DNA from: Oscillospiraceae bacterium
Lineage (GTDB): Bacteria; Bacillota; Clostridia; Oscillospirales; Oscillospiraceae
DNA: 46,077 nt
Assembly (NCBI GenBank): GCA_017552325.1
Contig: JAFZQE010000080.1
Location: 1 to 46,077 of the forward strand
Direction: 5' to 3'
Shown: one piece after another, positions 16,212-24,180 of the stretch
Layout of the letters: every line of letters begins with the position of its first letter
Position numbering within the stretch: the first letter of the stretch is position 1
Notes under the pieces: generated by a model
What the model was told of the DNA's origin: nothing
The model's input: only the letters and a program-made list of their open reading frames with translations
Database searches by the model: none
Translations under genes and position numbers: made by a program

Positions 16212-16357
16212 CAGAACTCCGATGAAGAGGATCATTCCTCGCTGGCTGACGCTGGGCTCTGTCCGGCTGAGAGCCAAAGCTGGAGTTCTTTTTTTGTTGA
16301 AAAGAACCAGTGGCTTTTCGAAGCGCTGTCCCCTGACCGCCGATTCCGGCGGTTTTT
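16212..16357 (+). ncRNA. Candidate structured small RNA with tandem terminators
   Basis: The expected transcript starts near 16212. AGAACTCC (16213-16220) pairs with GGAGTTCT (16282-16289), which is followed by seven T: a closed ~85-nt RNA. Inside are GAGGA-tcat-TCCTC (16227-16240) and GGCTCT...AGAGCC (16255-16275). The 3' arm GTTCTTTT can instead pair with AAAAGAAC (16300-16307), undoing the first terminator; a second terminator ACCGCCG-attc-CGGCGGT-TTTT follows at 16336-16357. I do not recognise an Rfam family (not SRP, 6S, TPP or purine). It may be a stand-alone sRNA or a riboswitch-like switch without a gene, since the next gene has its own promoter. Confidence 0.55.
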
Positions 16358-16415
16358 CTGTTTCCCCAACCGCAGGGCCCCGGCCGTGGGATCCCCGACG
16401 GCCCGCGCCCCTTTC

Positions 16416-16466
16416 AAGCCTCCCCTAACAGGGGAGGGGGACCGCGCTTGCGCGGTGGAGGGGTTT
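16416..16466. repeat. GC-rich palindromic repeat (CCTCCCCTAACAGGGGAGG type)
   Basis: CCTCCCC-taaca-GGGGAGG followed by ACCGCGC-tt-GCGCGGT and GGAGGGG; a compact double hairpin of the small intergenic MITE-like kind. With the small RNA it fills the 511-base gap 16104-16614; 16467-16539 shows nothing else. Confidence 0.6.
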
Positions 16467-16539
16467 CTCTCGTACCGGCAAATCCCTACCGGCCTCGCCC
16501 CGGCAGCAAAGGCCGTTCCCCCGCCCCTCAAAATCCCCC

Positions 16540-16567
16540 TTGACAAATTTTCCAAAAGGTGTATACT
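16540..16567 (+). promoter_or_regulatory. Promoter of the metal-efflux operon
   Basis: Perfect TTGACA (16540-16545), 16-base spacer, TATACT (16562-16567). Confidence 0.85.
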
Positions 16568-16571
16568 GACG

Positions 16572-16600
16572 TTGAACATATGAACGATTGTTCAATCGTT
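16572..16600. promoter_or_regulatory. ArsR/SmtB-type operator, two overlapping dyads
   Basis: TGAAC-gatt-GTTCA (16581-16594) has the TGAA-N6-TTCA form of SmtB/CzrA/CadC operators. It overlaps a second perfect dyad AACGATTG-tt-CAATCGTT (16583-16600). An extra TTGAAC half-site lies at 16572. The site sits just after the -10, so bound repressor would block transcription. The ArsR protein at 18738-19097 is the obvious ligand. Confidence 0.75.
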
Positions 16601-16614
16601 AGGAGGAAACGGCG

Positions 16615-16833
16615 ATGAAGAAGAGCTATAAGATCAAGGTCGACTGCGCCAACTGCGCCAACAAGATGGAGCAGGCCGCGAAAAAAACCGAGGGCGTGAA
16701 GGACGCGGTCGTCAATTTCATGGCGCTGAAGATGAGCGTCGAATTCGAAGAGGGCGCCGAGCCGAAGGAAGTCATGCAGCGGGTGCTCAAGGCCTGCAAG
16801 AAGGTCGAGGACGACTGCGAGATCTACCTCTGA
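16615..16833 (+). CDS. Heavy-metal-associated (HMA) domain protein, metallochaperone
   Basis: 72 residues: a single ferredoxin-like HMA domain (SYKIKVDCANCANKMEQAAK) with the metal site C11-x2-C14 and an acidic DDCEIYL end. It hands divalent or monovalent soft metal to the ATPase encoded 9 bases downstream. The DCANCA form and the extra Cys residues near the end (CKK, DDCEIYL) are typical of Zn/Cd-type domains rather than Cu (MxCxxC). ATG with AGGAGG 8 bases upstream. Confidence 0.9.
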   Translation: MKKSYKIKVDCANCANKMEQAAKKTEGVKDAVVNFMALKMSVEFEEGAEPKEVMQRVLKACKKVEDDCEIYL

Positions 16834-16842
16834 GGCGGCCCC

Positions 16843-18729
16843 ATGAACAAAAAGCAGAAAAAGGTCCTGCGGCGGATCGTCCTGTCGGTCCTGCTGCTGG
16901 GGCTGATCTATGCGCTCTTCACGCTGCACGTGCTGCCGGAGAACCGCTGGCTGGAGCTTGGGCTCTATCTGATCCCCTACCTCGTCATCGGTTACGACAT
17001 CCTGCTCAAAGCGGCGAAGGGCCTGCGCAACGCCCAGCCCTTTGACGAGAACTTCCTGATGGCCGTCGCCACGGTCGGCGCGATCGCGCTGGGCGAGTAC
17101 CTCGAGGGCGCGGCGGTCATGCTCTTTTACCAGATCGGCGAGCTCTTCCAGAGCTACGCGGTGGGCAAAAGCCGCCGCAGCATCAGCGCGCTGATGGACA
17201 TCCGCCCCGATACCGCCAACGTCGCGCGCGAGGACGGCACGCTCGAGCAGGTCGACCCGGACGAGGTTCCCGTCGGCACGGTGATCTGGGTGCAGCCCGG
17301 CGAAAAGATCCCGATCGACGGCGTGGTGGTCGAGGGGCAGAGCACCCTGGACACCGCGGCGCTGACCGGCGAGAGCGTCCCGCGCGACGTGTGGGAGGGC
17401 GAGGAGGTCGTCAGCGGCTGCGTCAACCTCAACGGCCTGCTGAAGGTCCGCACGACGCGCGAATTCGGCGAGTCCACCGCCTCGAAGATCCTCGACCTGG
17501 TGGAGAACGCCAGCTCCAAAAAATCACGGCAGGAGAACTTCATCTCCCGCTTCGCCCGCGTCTACACGCCGGTGGTCTGCCTCGGCGCGCTGCTGCTGGC
17601 GCTGTTGCCGCCGCTTGCGAACCTGCTGCTCGGCCGCGGCTCGGACTGGAGCACCTGGATCTACCGCGCGCTGACCTTCCTCGTCATCAGCTGCCCCTGC
17701 GCGCTGGTCATTTCGATCCCGCTGAGCTTCTTCGCGGGCATTGGCGGCGCGAGCGGCGCGGGCGTTCTGGTCAAGGGCTCGAAATACATGGAAACGCTCT
17801 CGCGCGTGCGGCTGCTGGCCTTTGACAAGACCGGCACGATGACGCAGGGCGTCTTCGAGGTGCAGGGCGTGCACCACAGCGCGATGGAGGAGCGGGAGCT
17901 TCTGGAGCTGGCCACCCTGGCCGAGAGCTATTCCACCCACCCGATCAGCCGCAGCCTGCAGCGTGCCTGGGGCGGCGTGCCGGACAAGAGCCGCGTCGGC
18001 GAGCTGCGGGAGATCCCCGGACAGGGCGTCGTCGCGCAGGTCGACGGGAAAAGCGTCGCCGTCGGCAACGACAAGCTGATGGCCGCGCTCGGCGTCGAGG
18101 CGATCGCCTGCCGCAGCGCGGGCACGGTGGTGCACGTGGCGGTGGACGGCGCCTACGCCGGGCACATCCTGATCACCGACATGCTCAAGCCCACGGCCAG
18201 GGAGGCCGTCGCCGCGCTGAAGAGCGCCGGTGTGGAGCGGGCGGTCATGCTGACCGGCGACAGCCGCAGCGCCGCGGAGGAAACGGCCCGCGCGCTCGGC
18301 GGCGTAGAGTATTTCGCCGGTCTTCTGCCCGCTGACAAGGTCGCGAAGGTCGAGGAGCTGCTGGCGCGCAAGCCCAAGGGCGCTGCGCTGGCCTTCGTCG
18401 GCGACGGCATCAACGACGCGCCGGTGCTCTCGCGCGCCGACCTCGGCATCGCGATGGGCGCGCTCGGCTCGGACGCGGCCATCGAGGCGGCGGACGTCGT
18501 GCTGATGGACGACAATCCGCTCAAGGTCGCCAAGGCGATCCGCATCGCGAAAAAGTGCCTGCGCATCGTCTACGAAAACATCGTCTTCGCCATCGGCGTC
18601 AAGCTCCTGTGCCTGCTGCTCGGCGCGCTGGGCCTGGCGAACATGTGGGCCGCGATCTTCGCCGACGTCGGCGTGATGGTGATCGCGGTGCTCAACGCGA
18701 TCCGCGCGCTGCGCGTAAAGAACCTGTGA
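16843..18729 (+). CDS. cadA: P1B-type Cd/Zn/Pb-exporting ATPase lacking its own HMA domain
   Basis: 628 residues. Membrane segments at about 10-30 and 35-52 open the protein, GEYLEGAAVMLFYQIGELFQ and the actuator motif TGES follow. The metal-site helix has CPC at 284-286 (SCPCALVIS), the phosphorylation site is DKTGT (D328), then HP in YSTHPIS, MLTGD and GDGINDAPVL. CPC plus a C-terminal DVGVMVIAVLNAIR marks the Cd/Zn/Pb group (CadA/ZntA). Such pumps usually begin with one or two HMA domains; here that domain is the separate gene upstream. Starts 9 bases after it and 8 bases before the repressor gene. Confidence 0.95.
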   Translation: MNKKQKKVLRRIVLSVLLLGLIYALFTLHVLPENRWLELGLYLIPYLVIGYDILLKAAKGLRNAQPFDENFLMAVATVGAIALGEYLEGAAVMLFYQIGELFQSYAVGKSRRSISALMDIRPDTANVAREDGTLEQVDPDEVPVGTVIWVQPGEKIPIDGVVVEGQSTLDTAALTGESVPRDVWEGEEVVSGCVNLNGLLKVRTTREFGESTASKILDLVENASSKKSRQENFISRFARVYTPVVCLGALLLALLPPLANLLLGRGSDWSTWIYRALTFLVISCPCALVISIPLSFFAGIGGASGAGVLVKGSKYMETLSRVRLLAFDKTGTMTQGVFEVQGVHHSAMEERELLELATLAESYSTHPISRSLQRAWGGVPDKSRVGELREIPGQGVVAQVDGKSVAVGNDKLMAALGVEAIACRSAGTVVHVAVDGAYAGHILITDMLKPTAREAVAALKSAGVERAVMLTGDSRSAAEETARALGGVEYFAGLLPADKVAKVEELLARKPKGAALAFVGDGINDAPVLSRADLGIAMGALGSDAAIEAADVVLMDDNPLKVAKAIRIAKKCLRIVYENIVFAIGVKLLCLLLGALGLANMWAAIFADVGVMVIAVLNAIRALRVKNL

Positions 18730-18737
18730 GGTGTGAC

Positions 18738-19097
18738 ATGAACGAAAACGAAAGCCTGTTCTGCGAGGTGCAGGAGATCCACAGCGACCGCCTGAAGGCC
18801 GTGGCCTCAAAGCTGCCGCCGGAGGAGCATCTGCTCGACCTGGCGGAGCTGTTCAAGATCTTCGGCGACACGACGCGCATCCGCATCCTCTTCGTGCTCT
18901 TCGAGGAGGAGCTCTGCGTCTGCGATCTGGCCGCGGCGCTTCAGATGACGCAGTCGGCCATCTCCCATCAGCTCAATATCCTCAAGCGCAGCCGCCTGGT
19001 CAAGAGCCGCCGCGAGGGCAAGTCGGTGTTCTATTCGCTCGCCGACGAGCACGTCCGCTCGATCATCGCCCAGGGTATGGAACATATAGAAGAATAA
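18738..19097 (+). CDS. cadC: ArsR/SmtB-family metal-sensing repressor, CadC-like
   Basis: 119 residues, winged helix with ELFKIFGDTTRIRILFVL and recognition helix MTQSAISHQLNILKRSRLV. The ELCVCDL motif (C60, C62) together with N-terminal C9 matches the alpha3N Cd/Pb/Zn site of CadC; the C-terminal HVRSIIAQGMEH also keeps an alpha5-type His/Asp set as in CzrA. It is the last gene of the operon it probably represses, acting at the dyads at 16572-16600; metal binding would release it. Confidence 0.92.
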   Translation: MNENESLFCEVQEIHSDRLKAVASKLPPEEHLLDLAELFKIFGDTTRIRILFVLFEEELCVCDLAAALQMTQSAISHQLNILKRSRLVKSRREGKSVFYSLADEHVRSIIAQGMEHIEE

Positions 19098-19282
19098 CTG
19101 TCAACGAAACCCTGCGCCCGCTTCGCTGGGCTTTTCGTTGAGGGGGATTGCACCCTGCTGTGCGCACTCGCTGTGCTCGCACGCCTGCAGGGCGAGAAGT
19201 GTATTTTGCGAGGTACACGCCCCCGTAAAATACGGATTTGATTGTTTTTTCGCGCTGCGGCGCGAAAAACTCTGCGAGGCAA
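19098..19282. repeat. Cluster of inverted repeats after the metal operon
   Basis: TCAACGAAA...TTTTCGTTGA (19101-19140), CCCTGC...GCAGGG (19153-19195), GTATTTT...AAAATAC (19202-19234) and TTTTTCGCGC-tgc-GGCGCGAAAAA (19244-19269). No coding potential is seen. Probably decayed intergenic repeats; the first hairpin may end the operon. Confidence 0.5.
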
Positions 19283-19329
19283 AAAAACGCCCGCCCGGGA
19301 GAAATACTCCCGGGCGGGCGCTTCTTTTC
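19283..19329. terminator. Bidirectional terminator
   Basis: GCCCGCCCGGGAG-aaata-CTCCCGGGCGGGC flanked by AAAAAAAC and GCTTCTTTTC, serving mainly the minus-strand two-component genes. Confidence 0.85.
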
Positions 19330-19342
19330 TATAAAACAAGAT

Positions 19343-20644
19343 CTACACGCGGAAGGTGAACACGATCGCGTCGTCCTCGTAGGCGGCGCTGAGGCTGCCC
19401 CTGTGGGCCTCGGCGATGGCGCGCGCGGCGGACAGACCGATCCCGTATCCGCCGCTCTTCTGCGTGCGCGCGGCGTCGGCGCGGTAAAAGCGGTCGAAGA
19501 GCCGCTCGGCGGGCACGCTCCGGTCGCTCACGGTGTTTTTCACCTGCAGCAGGGCTTTGCCGCCCTCTTTTCTGACCCGAAGCAGGACGGCGCCGCCCTC
19601 CGGCGAGTATTTGACGGCGTTGTCCAGCAGGATGCTGATCAGCTGCCCGATCTGTGCGCGGTTGGCGCGGATCTCGACCCCATCGGCGAGCTCCCAGCTG
19701 AAGCTGAGTCCTTTCAGTTCCGCCGGCTCCCGGAAGGGCCGCGCGGTCTCCTCCGCGAGCTCCCCGAGCGAAAAGGCCGTGAGATCCATCGGCTTGTGGC
19801 CCTCGTCGGCGCGGGCCAGGGCCAGCAGGTTCTGCGTCAGGCCGCTGAGACGTTCCACCTGGCCGCGGATGTTTTTCGTGTACTTGCTCTCGCCCTGCCG
19901 CAGCTCCATGGCCTCGGTGTTGGCGAGGATGATCGCCAGCGGCGTCTTCAGCTCGTGCCCGGCGTCGGTGACGAAGCGTTTCTGCTTTTCCATGTTTTGT
20001 GCCACCGGCTCGATGGCCTTCTTCGACAGGAACATGACGAACAGCAGCATCAGGCCCCAGCCGAGCAGGCCCGCCAGCGCGGACATCGCCGCCACGCGCA
20101 GCACGTCGGCGCGCTCGCGGCTGCGGTCGAGGAACACGGTCACGCGGCTGCCGTCCGCGCGCGTGACGCTGCGGTAGAGGTAGGCGCCGATGCGCCCCTC
20201 CGTCCTGTCGCCGACCGAGGCGTAGAGCGAGGCTGCCTCCTCCTCCGAGACGGAGGCGGTGCGGTTGAGCTCTGTGCTCACGCTGCCTCTGCCGTCGTCG
20301 GTCACGGTGAAGAAGAGCGCGGACATGCGGCTGTCCTCGGTCGGGCCGAGGCCCCAGAAGCCGACGCCGCCCCAAAAGCCGCCGCCCTCGGGAAAGCCTT
20401 CGCCCTCCGGAAAGCTGCCGCCGCCCTCCGGGAAGTCCTCTCCCTCCGGGCGATCGGCCGGCATATCCCAGGGACCGCGCCCGCCGCCCCCCTCGGTGTC
20501 GACCAGCGTGTCCAGCAGCTGGTCGGCCTCGCGGGCCTTCGTCCAGGCGTTGACGCCGTTGACGGCGCCGAGGATCGCCAGCAGCAGCACCGTGACGGCG
20601 ATCATGGCGGTCACGGTGAATTTTCGTCTCAGCGTGCGGATCAT
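19343..20644 (-). CDS. Membrane sensor histidine kinase with Gly-rich extracytoplasmic domain
   Basis: 433 residues. Membrane segments at about 11-33 and 185-207 enclose a ~150-residue outer domain whose first half is a low-complexity block of FPEGGG/FPEGEG repeats (residues 66-100). The cytoplasmic part has HisKA with H230 in DAGHELKTPLAI, N-box LLDNAVKYSPEGG and GGYGIGLSAARAIAEAHRG. ATG 20644 overlaps the regulator's stop codon by 4 bases (ATGA), so kinase and regulator are co-translated. Signal unknown; the D-box of the second ATP loop (NTVSDRSVPAERLF) is less regular than usual. Confidence 0.92.
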   Translation of the reverse strand: MIRTLRRKFTVTAMIAVTVLLLAILGAVNGVNAWTKAREADQLLDTLVDTEGGGGRGPWDMPADRPEGEDFPEGGGSFPEGEGFPEGGGFWGGVGFWGLGPTEDSRMSALFFTVTDDGRGSVSTELNRTASVSEEEAASLYASVGDRTEGRIGAYLYRSVTRADGSRVTVFLDRSRERADVLRVAAMSALAGLLGWGLMLLFVMFLSKKAIEPVAQNMEKQKRFVTDAGHELKTPLAIILANTEAMELRQGESKYTKNIRGQVERLSGLTQNLLALARADEGHKPMDLTAFSLGELAEETARPFREPAELKGLSFSWELADGVEIRANRAQIGQLISILLDNAVKYSPEGGAVLLRVRKEGGKALLQVKNTVSDRSVPAERLFDRFYRADAARTQKSGGYGIGLSAARAIAEAHRGSLSAAYEDDAIVFTFRV

Positions 20645-21315
20645 CGGATCTCCTCCAGACGGTAGCCGACGCCGCGCTTGGCGCGCAGCTCGATGTTCGC
20701 GCCCATCGAGGCCAGCCTCTTGCGCAGGTAGGAGATGTACACCCACACCACGCCGAGCTCCGCCTCGGTGTCATAGCCCCAGATCTTCGTCAGCAGGTCC
20801 TCGGTGGACAGGAAGATGCCGCGGTTGCGCAGCAGCAGCTCCATCATCTGATACTCGAGCTTCGGCAGCACGACGCTCTCGCCGCCGCAGGAGAGCGCGT
20901 AGCTCTGCATGTTCAGCGAGACGTTGCCCATCGTCAGGATGTCCGGCTTGAAGTCCTCGCGGCGGCGCAGCATCGCGCGCACGCGGGCCAGCAGCTCGCC
21001 CATCGCGAAGGGCTTGGGCAGATAGTCGTCCGCCCCGGCGTCCAGGCCCTCGATGCGGTCGCTGATCTCGCTTTTCGCGGTCAGCAGCAGCACCGGCGTA
21101 TTGACGCCCCGCTGCCGCAGCGCGGTCAGCACCTCGAGCCCGCTCATCTTGGGCATCATCACGTCCAGGATGATGCCGTCGTACTGTTCGTGCTCGGCGT
21201 AGTAGAGCGCGTCGGCGCCGTCGTACACGGCGTCCACGGTGTATTTGTGATAGGTGAGAATATCGGTGACGGCCTCGCTCATCGCGATCTCGTCCTCGGC
21301 GTAAAGCAGCTTCAT
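20641..21315 (-). CDS. OmpR/PhoB-family response regulator
   Basis: 224 residues. Receiver domain with acidic pocket (YAEDE), phospho-acceptor D51 in IILDVMMPKMSG, T in LLLTAKSE and K in YLPKPF; winged-helix output domain ending in VWVYISYLRKRLASMGANIE and KRGVGYRLEE. ATG 21315 with GGGGGTG upstream (a TTG one codon before is possible). First gene of the pair; a -10-like TATTAT lies at about 21341 on the minus strand. Confidence 0.95.
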   Translation of the reverse strand: MKLLYAEDEIAMSEAVTDILTYHKYTVDAVYDGADALYYAEHEQYDGIILDVMMPKMSGLEVLTALRQRGVNTPVLLLTAKSEISDRIEGLDAGADDYLPKPFAMGELLARVRAMLRRREDFKPDILTMGNVSLNMQSYALSCGGESVVLPKLEYQMMELLLRNRGIFLSTEDLLTKIWGYDTEAELGVVWVYISYLRKRLASMGANIELRAKRGVGYRLEEIR

Positions 21316-21362
21316 CAAAGCACCCCCGAAACAGATAATAGCAGCCTTTCCTTAAACCAGGC

Positions 21363-21866
21363 TTAGAGATGCGGGCCCTCCGGCCTGTTCATCAGGCTTT
21401 TGTTGATGCTGCCGGCGGCCTGCGCGTATTTCACGCACACCGGGATCAGCAGGAGGCAGAGCATGATCGCGACCTGCGCCCAGGAGGCCGCGAGATAGGA
21501 GAGCAGGTACAGCCGTTCTTCCGGATAGAGATCCAGCTTCAGCGCGTCGTAATACTGATAACGGAAGCCGTTGATCACCGTCATCGCACCGCCGAGCAGC
21601 GGCAGCAGGGCGAGGTTTTTCGTGCCGTTGATCAGCAGAACGGCAAGGAACAAAGACAGCAGGAAGATGAGCAGATTGCTGTAGCTGAAGGGGATGAAGC
21701 CGCTTCGGGCGAAGTAAAGCTCGACGATCACATAAAAAAGGCGGGTGACGACCCAGATCAGGACAAGGACCCTGGTCAGCTTTTGGCCGCGCAGGATGTC
21801 GGGATCGGCCTCGATCGCCTCGTCCAGCAGGGCCTGCCGCCTGTCTCTTATTTCGTTGCCGGCCAT
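21363..21866 (-). CDS. Hypothetical membrane protein, four predicted helices
   Basis: 167 residues from ATG 21866 with GGAGG 8 bases upstream. After a charged N-terminus (IRDRRQALLDEAIEADPDIL) come hydrophobic helices at about 31-51, 60-80, 84-100 and 130-152. The pattern of N-terminal acidic helix plus four TMs is common in small DUF6442-like clostridial membrane proteins that often accompany XRE or ECF genes, but I do not recognise a family with certainty. Function unknown. Confidence 0.75.
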   Translation of the reverse strand: MAGNEIRDRRQALLDEAIEADPDILRGQKLTRVLVLIWVVTRLFYVIVELYFARSGFIPFSYSNLLIFLLSLFLAVLLINGTKNLALLPLLGGAMTVINGFRYQYYDALKLDLYPEERLYLLSYLAASWAQVAIMLCLLLIPVCVKYAQAAGSINKSLMNRPEGPHL

Positions 21867-21991
21867 GATGCATCCTCCGTTTCTGCATTGCTCCGGTTCA
21901 GTATAAAACGCGGGCAAAGCGCTTGTCAATGCGAAATCTTCCGGCATCGGCGGCAGCGGACAGCGAAGTTTTCGTTTCTTCTGCAAAAAAC

Positions 21992-22020
21992 TTGACGGGA
22001 GAGAGCGGAGGAAGTATAGT
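21992..22020 (+). promoter_or_regulatory. Promoter of the OYE-SDR-AttH-AOR-Fd operon
   Basis: TTGACG (21992-21997), 17-base spacer, TATAGT (22015-22020), 36 bases before the first start codon. A second, weaker -10 (TATAAA, 22029-22034) follows. Confidence 0.75.
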
Positions 22021-22055
22021 TATTTTGTATAAATCTGTAAAGGGGGAGAGCTCCC

Positions 22056-24134
22056 ATGTACGAGCTTCTGCTCTCGCCGATGAAGATCGGCAGCATGACC
22101 GTGAAGAACCGCACCGTCATGACGGCGGCGGAATTTTCTCTCGGTCAGACCAACGGCAAGCCCACCGAGCGCCTGATGGATTACTATGAGGAGCGCGCGA
22201 AGGGCGACGTCGGCATGATCATCCCCGGCATCTGCCGCGTCAACGACATGGGCGGCGCGTCGACCTTCACACAGCTGGCGATGAGCCACGACTACCACAT
22301 CGAGCCGATGCGCGAGTTTGCCGAGCGGCTCCACCGCCACGGCGCGAAGCTGTGCATCCAGCTCCATCATCCGGGCCGGCAGGGCATGGCCAGCGCCATC
22401 AACTCCCTGCCCCTCGTCATCCCGGTGGCCGACCGCTTCCCGGGCGTGATGGATCAGATCTTCAAATGCACCCCCGTGCTGCTCGGCATGGAGGCCAAGG
22501 GCGTCTGCTTCTCGGTGCAGGCCCCGTCTAAGGTGGAGCTTGCCAAACACGGCGCGACGCGCATGCACGCGATGTCGAAGCGAGAGGTCAAGAACCTCAT
22601 CAGCGACTTCGTCGAGGCTGCCGTCCGCTGTCAGAAGGCGGGCGTCGACTGCGTGGAGCTGCACGCCGGGCACGGCTACATCATCCAGCAGTTCCTCTCC
22701 CCGCACACGAATCATCGAACCGACGAATACGGCGGCAGCTTCGAAAACCGCCTGCGCTTCATCACCGAGATCATCCGGGGCATCCGCGCGCGCTGCGGGC
22801 GCGACTACCCGCTGACCGTGCGCCTGACCGCCGACGAGATGTACAGCCGCATCGGCCGCCCCGGCGTCGGCTACGACATCGAGACCGGCAAGGAGATCGC
22901 CAAACGCCTCGAAGAGCTGACGGTGGACGCGATCAACGTCACCTCCGCCTGCTACGACGCCTACAACTACTGGCTGGAGCCGACCTCCTTCGAGCCCGGC
23001 TGGCGCAAATACCTCGCGCGCGAGATCAAGAGCGTCGTCTCGATCCCGGTCATCGCCGCCAACGTCATCCGCACGCCCGAGCAGGCCGAAAAGCAGCTCG
23101 AGGAGGGCGACCAGGACTTCGTCGCCTCGGCGCGCACCTTCATCTGCGACCCGCACTGGGTCGAGAAGGCCGCCGCCGGGCATCCGGAGGAGATCCGCCG
23201 CTGCATCGGCTGCCTCAACTGCATCCGCTCCTTCATGACCAACGCCGGCGTCGGCAAGCCCGGCGAGTGCGCGCTGAACATGAGCGTGGCGCGCGAAAAA
23301 GAGTGGTTCAACATGCCGCGCGACGGCGAAGGCAGAAAGATCCTCGTCATCGGCGCGGGGCCGGCCGGCCTCACCGCGGCGCAGACCCTGGCGATGCGCG
23401 GCTTCGACGTGACGGTGTACGAAAAGGCCGAAAAGCCCGGCGGACAGGTGATCACGGCCGCCGCCTGCCACCTCAAGGACAAGCTCTACTGGTGCATCGA
23501 GGATCTGATGACCGCCGCGAAGAAGGCCGGCGCGAAGATTGAGTTAGGAACCGAGCTGAGCGCGAAGGAGATCGCGGACATGGATCCCTGGGGCGTCGTC
23601 GTCGCTACCGGCGGCGAGCCGCTGCGCCCGCGCTCGATCGAGGGTATCGGCGGGGAGAACGTCTTCACCGCGCCGCAGATCATCCATAAGGAAAAGGTGC
23701 TCGAGAACAAGGACGTCGTCGTCGCGGGCTCCGGCCTGACCGGGCTGGAGACGGCGGAGATCCTCTGCCAGACCGGCAACCGCGTCACTGTCATCGAAAT
23801 GGCGGAGGAGCTCGCCCCCGGGGCCTGGTTCCAGCTCATCGACGACGAGCTGGAGCGCCTGTCGAAGACGGACACGAAGTTCGAGACCGGCACGAAGCTG
23901 CTTGCCGTTAACAAAGAGGGCGTCACCGTGCAGGACGTCAAAACCGGTCGGGAGCGCAAAATCCCTGCCGACGCGCTGGTGCTCTCGCTGGGCGTGCGCC
24001 CGGCGGGCAATCTCGCGCGCGAGCTCGACAAAGCCAGCGTCACGCGCATCTGGCGCGTGGGCGACGCCGTCAAGAGCGGCACGATCGCCGACGCCTGCCA
24101 CAGCGCCTTCGACACCGTCATGGCGATAAAATAA
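22056..24134 (+). CDS. Old-yellow-enzyme/FAD enoate reductase (2,4-dienoyl-CoA reductase/BaiCD-like)
   Basis: 692 residues. Residues 1-370 are the FMN TIM barrel (SPMKIGSMTVKNRTVMTAAE, LCIQLHHPGRQG, ELHAGHGYIIQQFLSPHTNH). The Fe-S motif CIGCLNCIR gives C383, C386, C389 and C405. Residues ~430-692 are a pyridine-nucleotide disulfide-type domain with two GxGxxG sites (VIGAGPAGLTAA, VVAGSGLTGLETA). This is the architecture of 2,4-dienoyl-CoA reductase, BaiCD/BaiH and trimethylamine dehydrogenase; the Cys spacing C-x2-C-x2-C is closer to the last. Expected reaction: NAD(P)H-driven reduction of an activated C=C. The active-site HAGH plus the operon partners argue for an enone or dienoyl substrate, not an amine. 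First gene of a five-gene operon. Confidence 0.93.
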   Translation: MYELLLSPMKIGSMTVKNRTVMTAAEFSLGQTNGKPTERLMDYYEERAKGDVGMIIPGICRVNDMGGASTFTQLAMSHDYHIEPMREFAERLHRHGAKLCIQLHHPGRQGMASAINSLPLVIPVADRFPGVMDQIFKCTPVLLGMEAKGVCFSVQAPSKVELAKHGATRMHAMSKREVKNLISDFVEAAVRCQKAGVDCVELHAGHGYIIQQFLSPHTNHRTDEYGGSFENRLRFITEIIRGIRARCGRDYPLTVRLTADEMYSRIGRPGVGYDIETGKEIAKRLEELTVDAINVTSACYDAYNYWLEPTSFEPGWRKYLAREIKSVVSIPVIAANVIRTPEQAEKQLEEGDQDFVASARTFICDPHWVEKAAAGHPEEIRRCIGCLNCIRSFMTNAGVGKPGECALNMSVAREKEWFNMPRDGEGRKILVIGAGPAGLTAAQTLAMRGFDVTVYEKAEKPGGQVITAAACHLKDKLYWCIEDLMTAAKKAGAKIELGTELSAKEIADMDPWGVVVATGGEPLRPRSIEGIGGENVFTAPQIIHKEKVLENKDVVVAGSGLTGLETAEILCQTGNRVTVIEMAEELAPGAWFQLIDDELERLSKTDTKFETGTKLLAVNKEGVTVQDVKTGRERKIPADALVLSLGVRPAGNLARELDKASVTRIWRVGDAVKSGTIADACHSAFDTVMAIK

Positions 24135-24180
24135 GCGATTTCATATTTCAGATATTATCATTGATGAGGAGTGAAGTCAC

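Noticed and set aside
16212-16295. TPP or other known riboswitch, because of GGCTGAGAGCC
   Set aside because: The other TPP core segments are absent and no gene follows before the terminator; SRP and 6S signatures are also missing.
16195-16428. 77-codon ORF through the small RNA region
   Set aside because: Its ATG overlaps the -10 box, inner ATGs have no SD, and the frame runs through two terminators.
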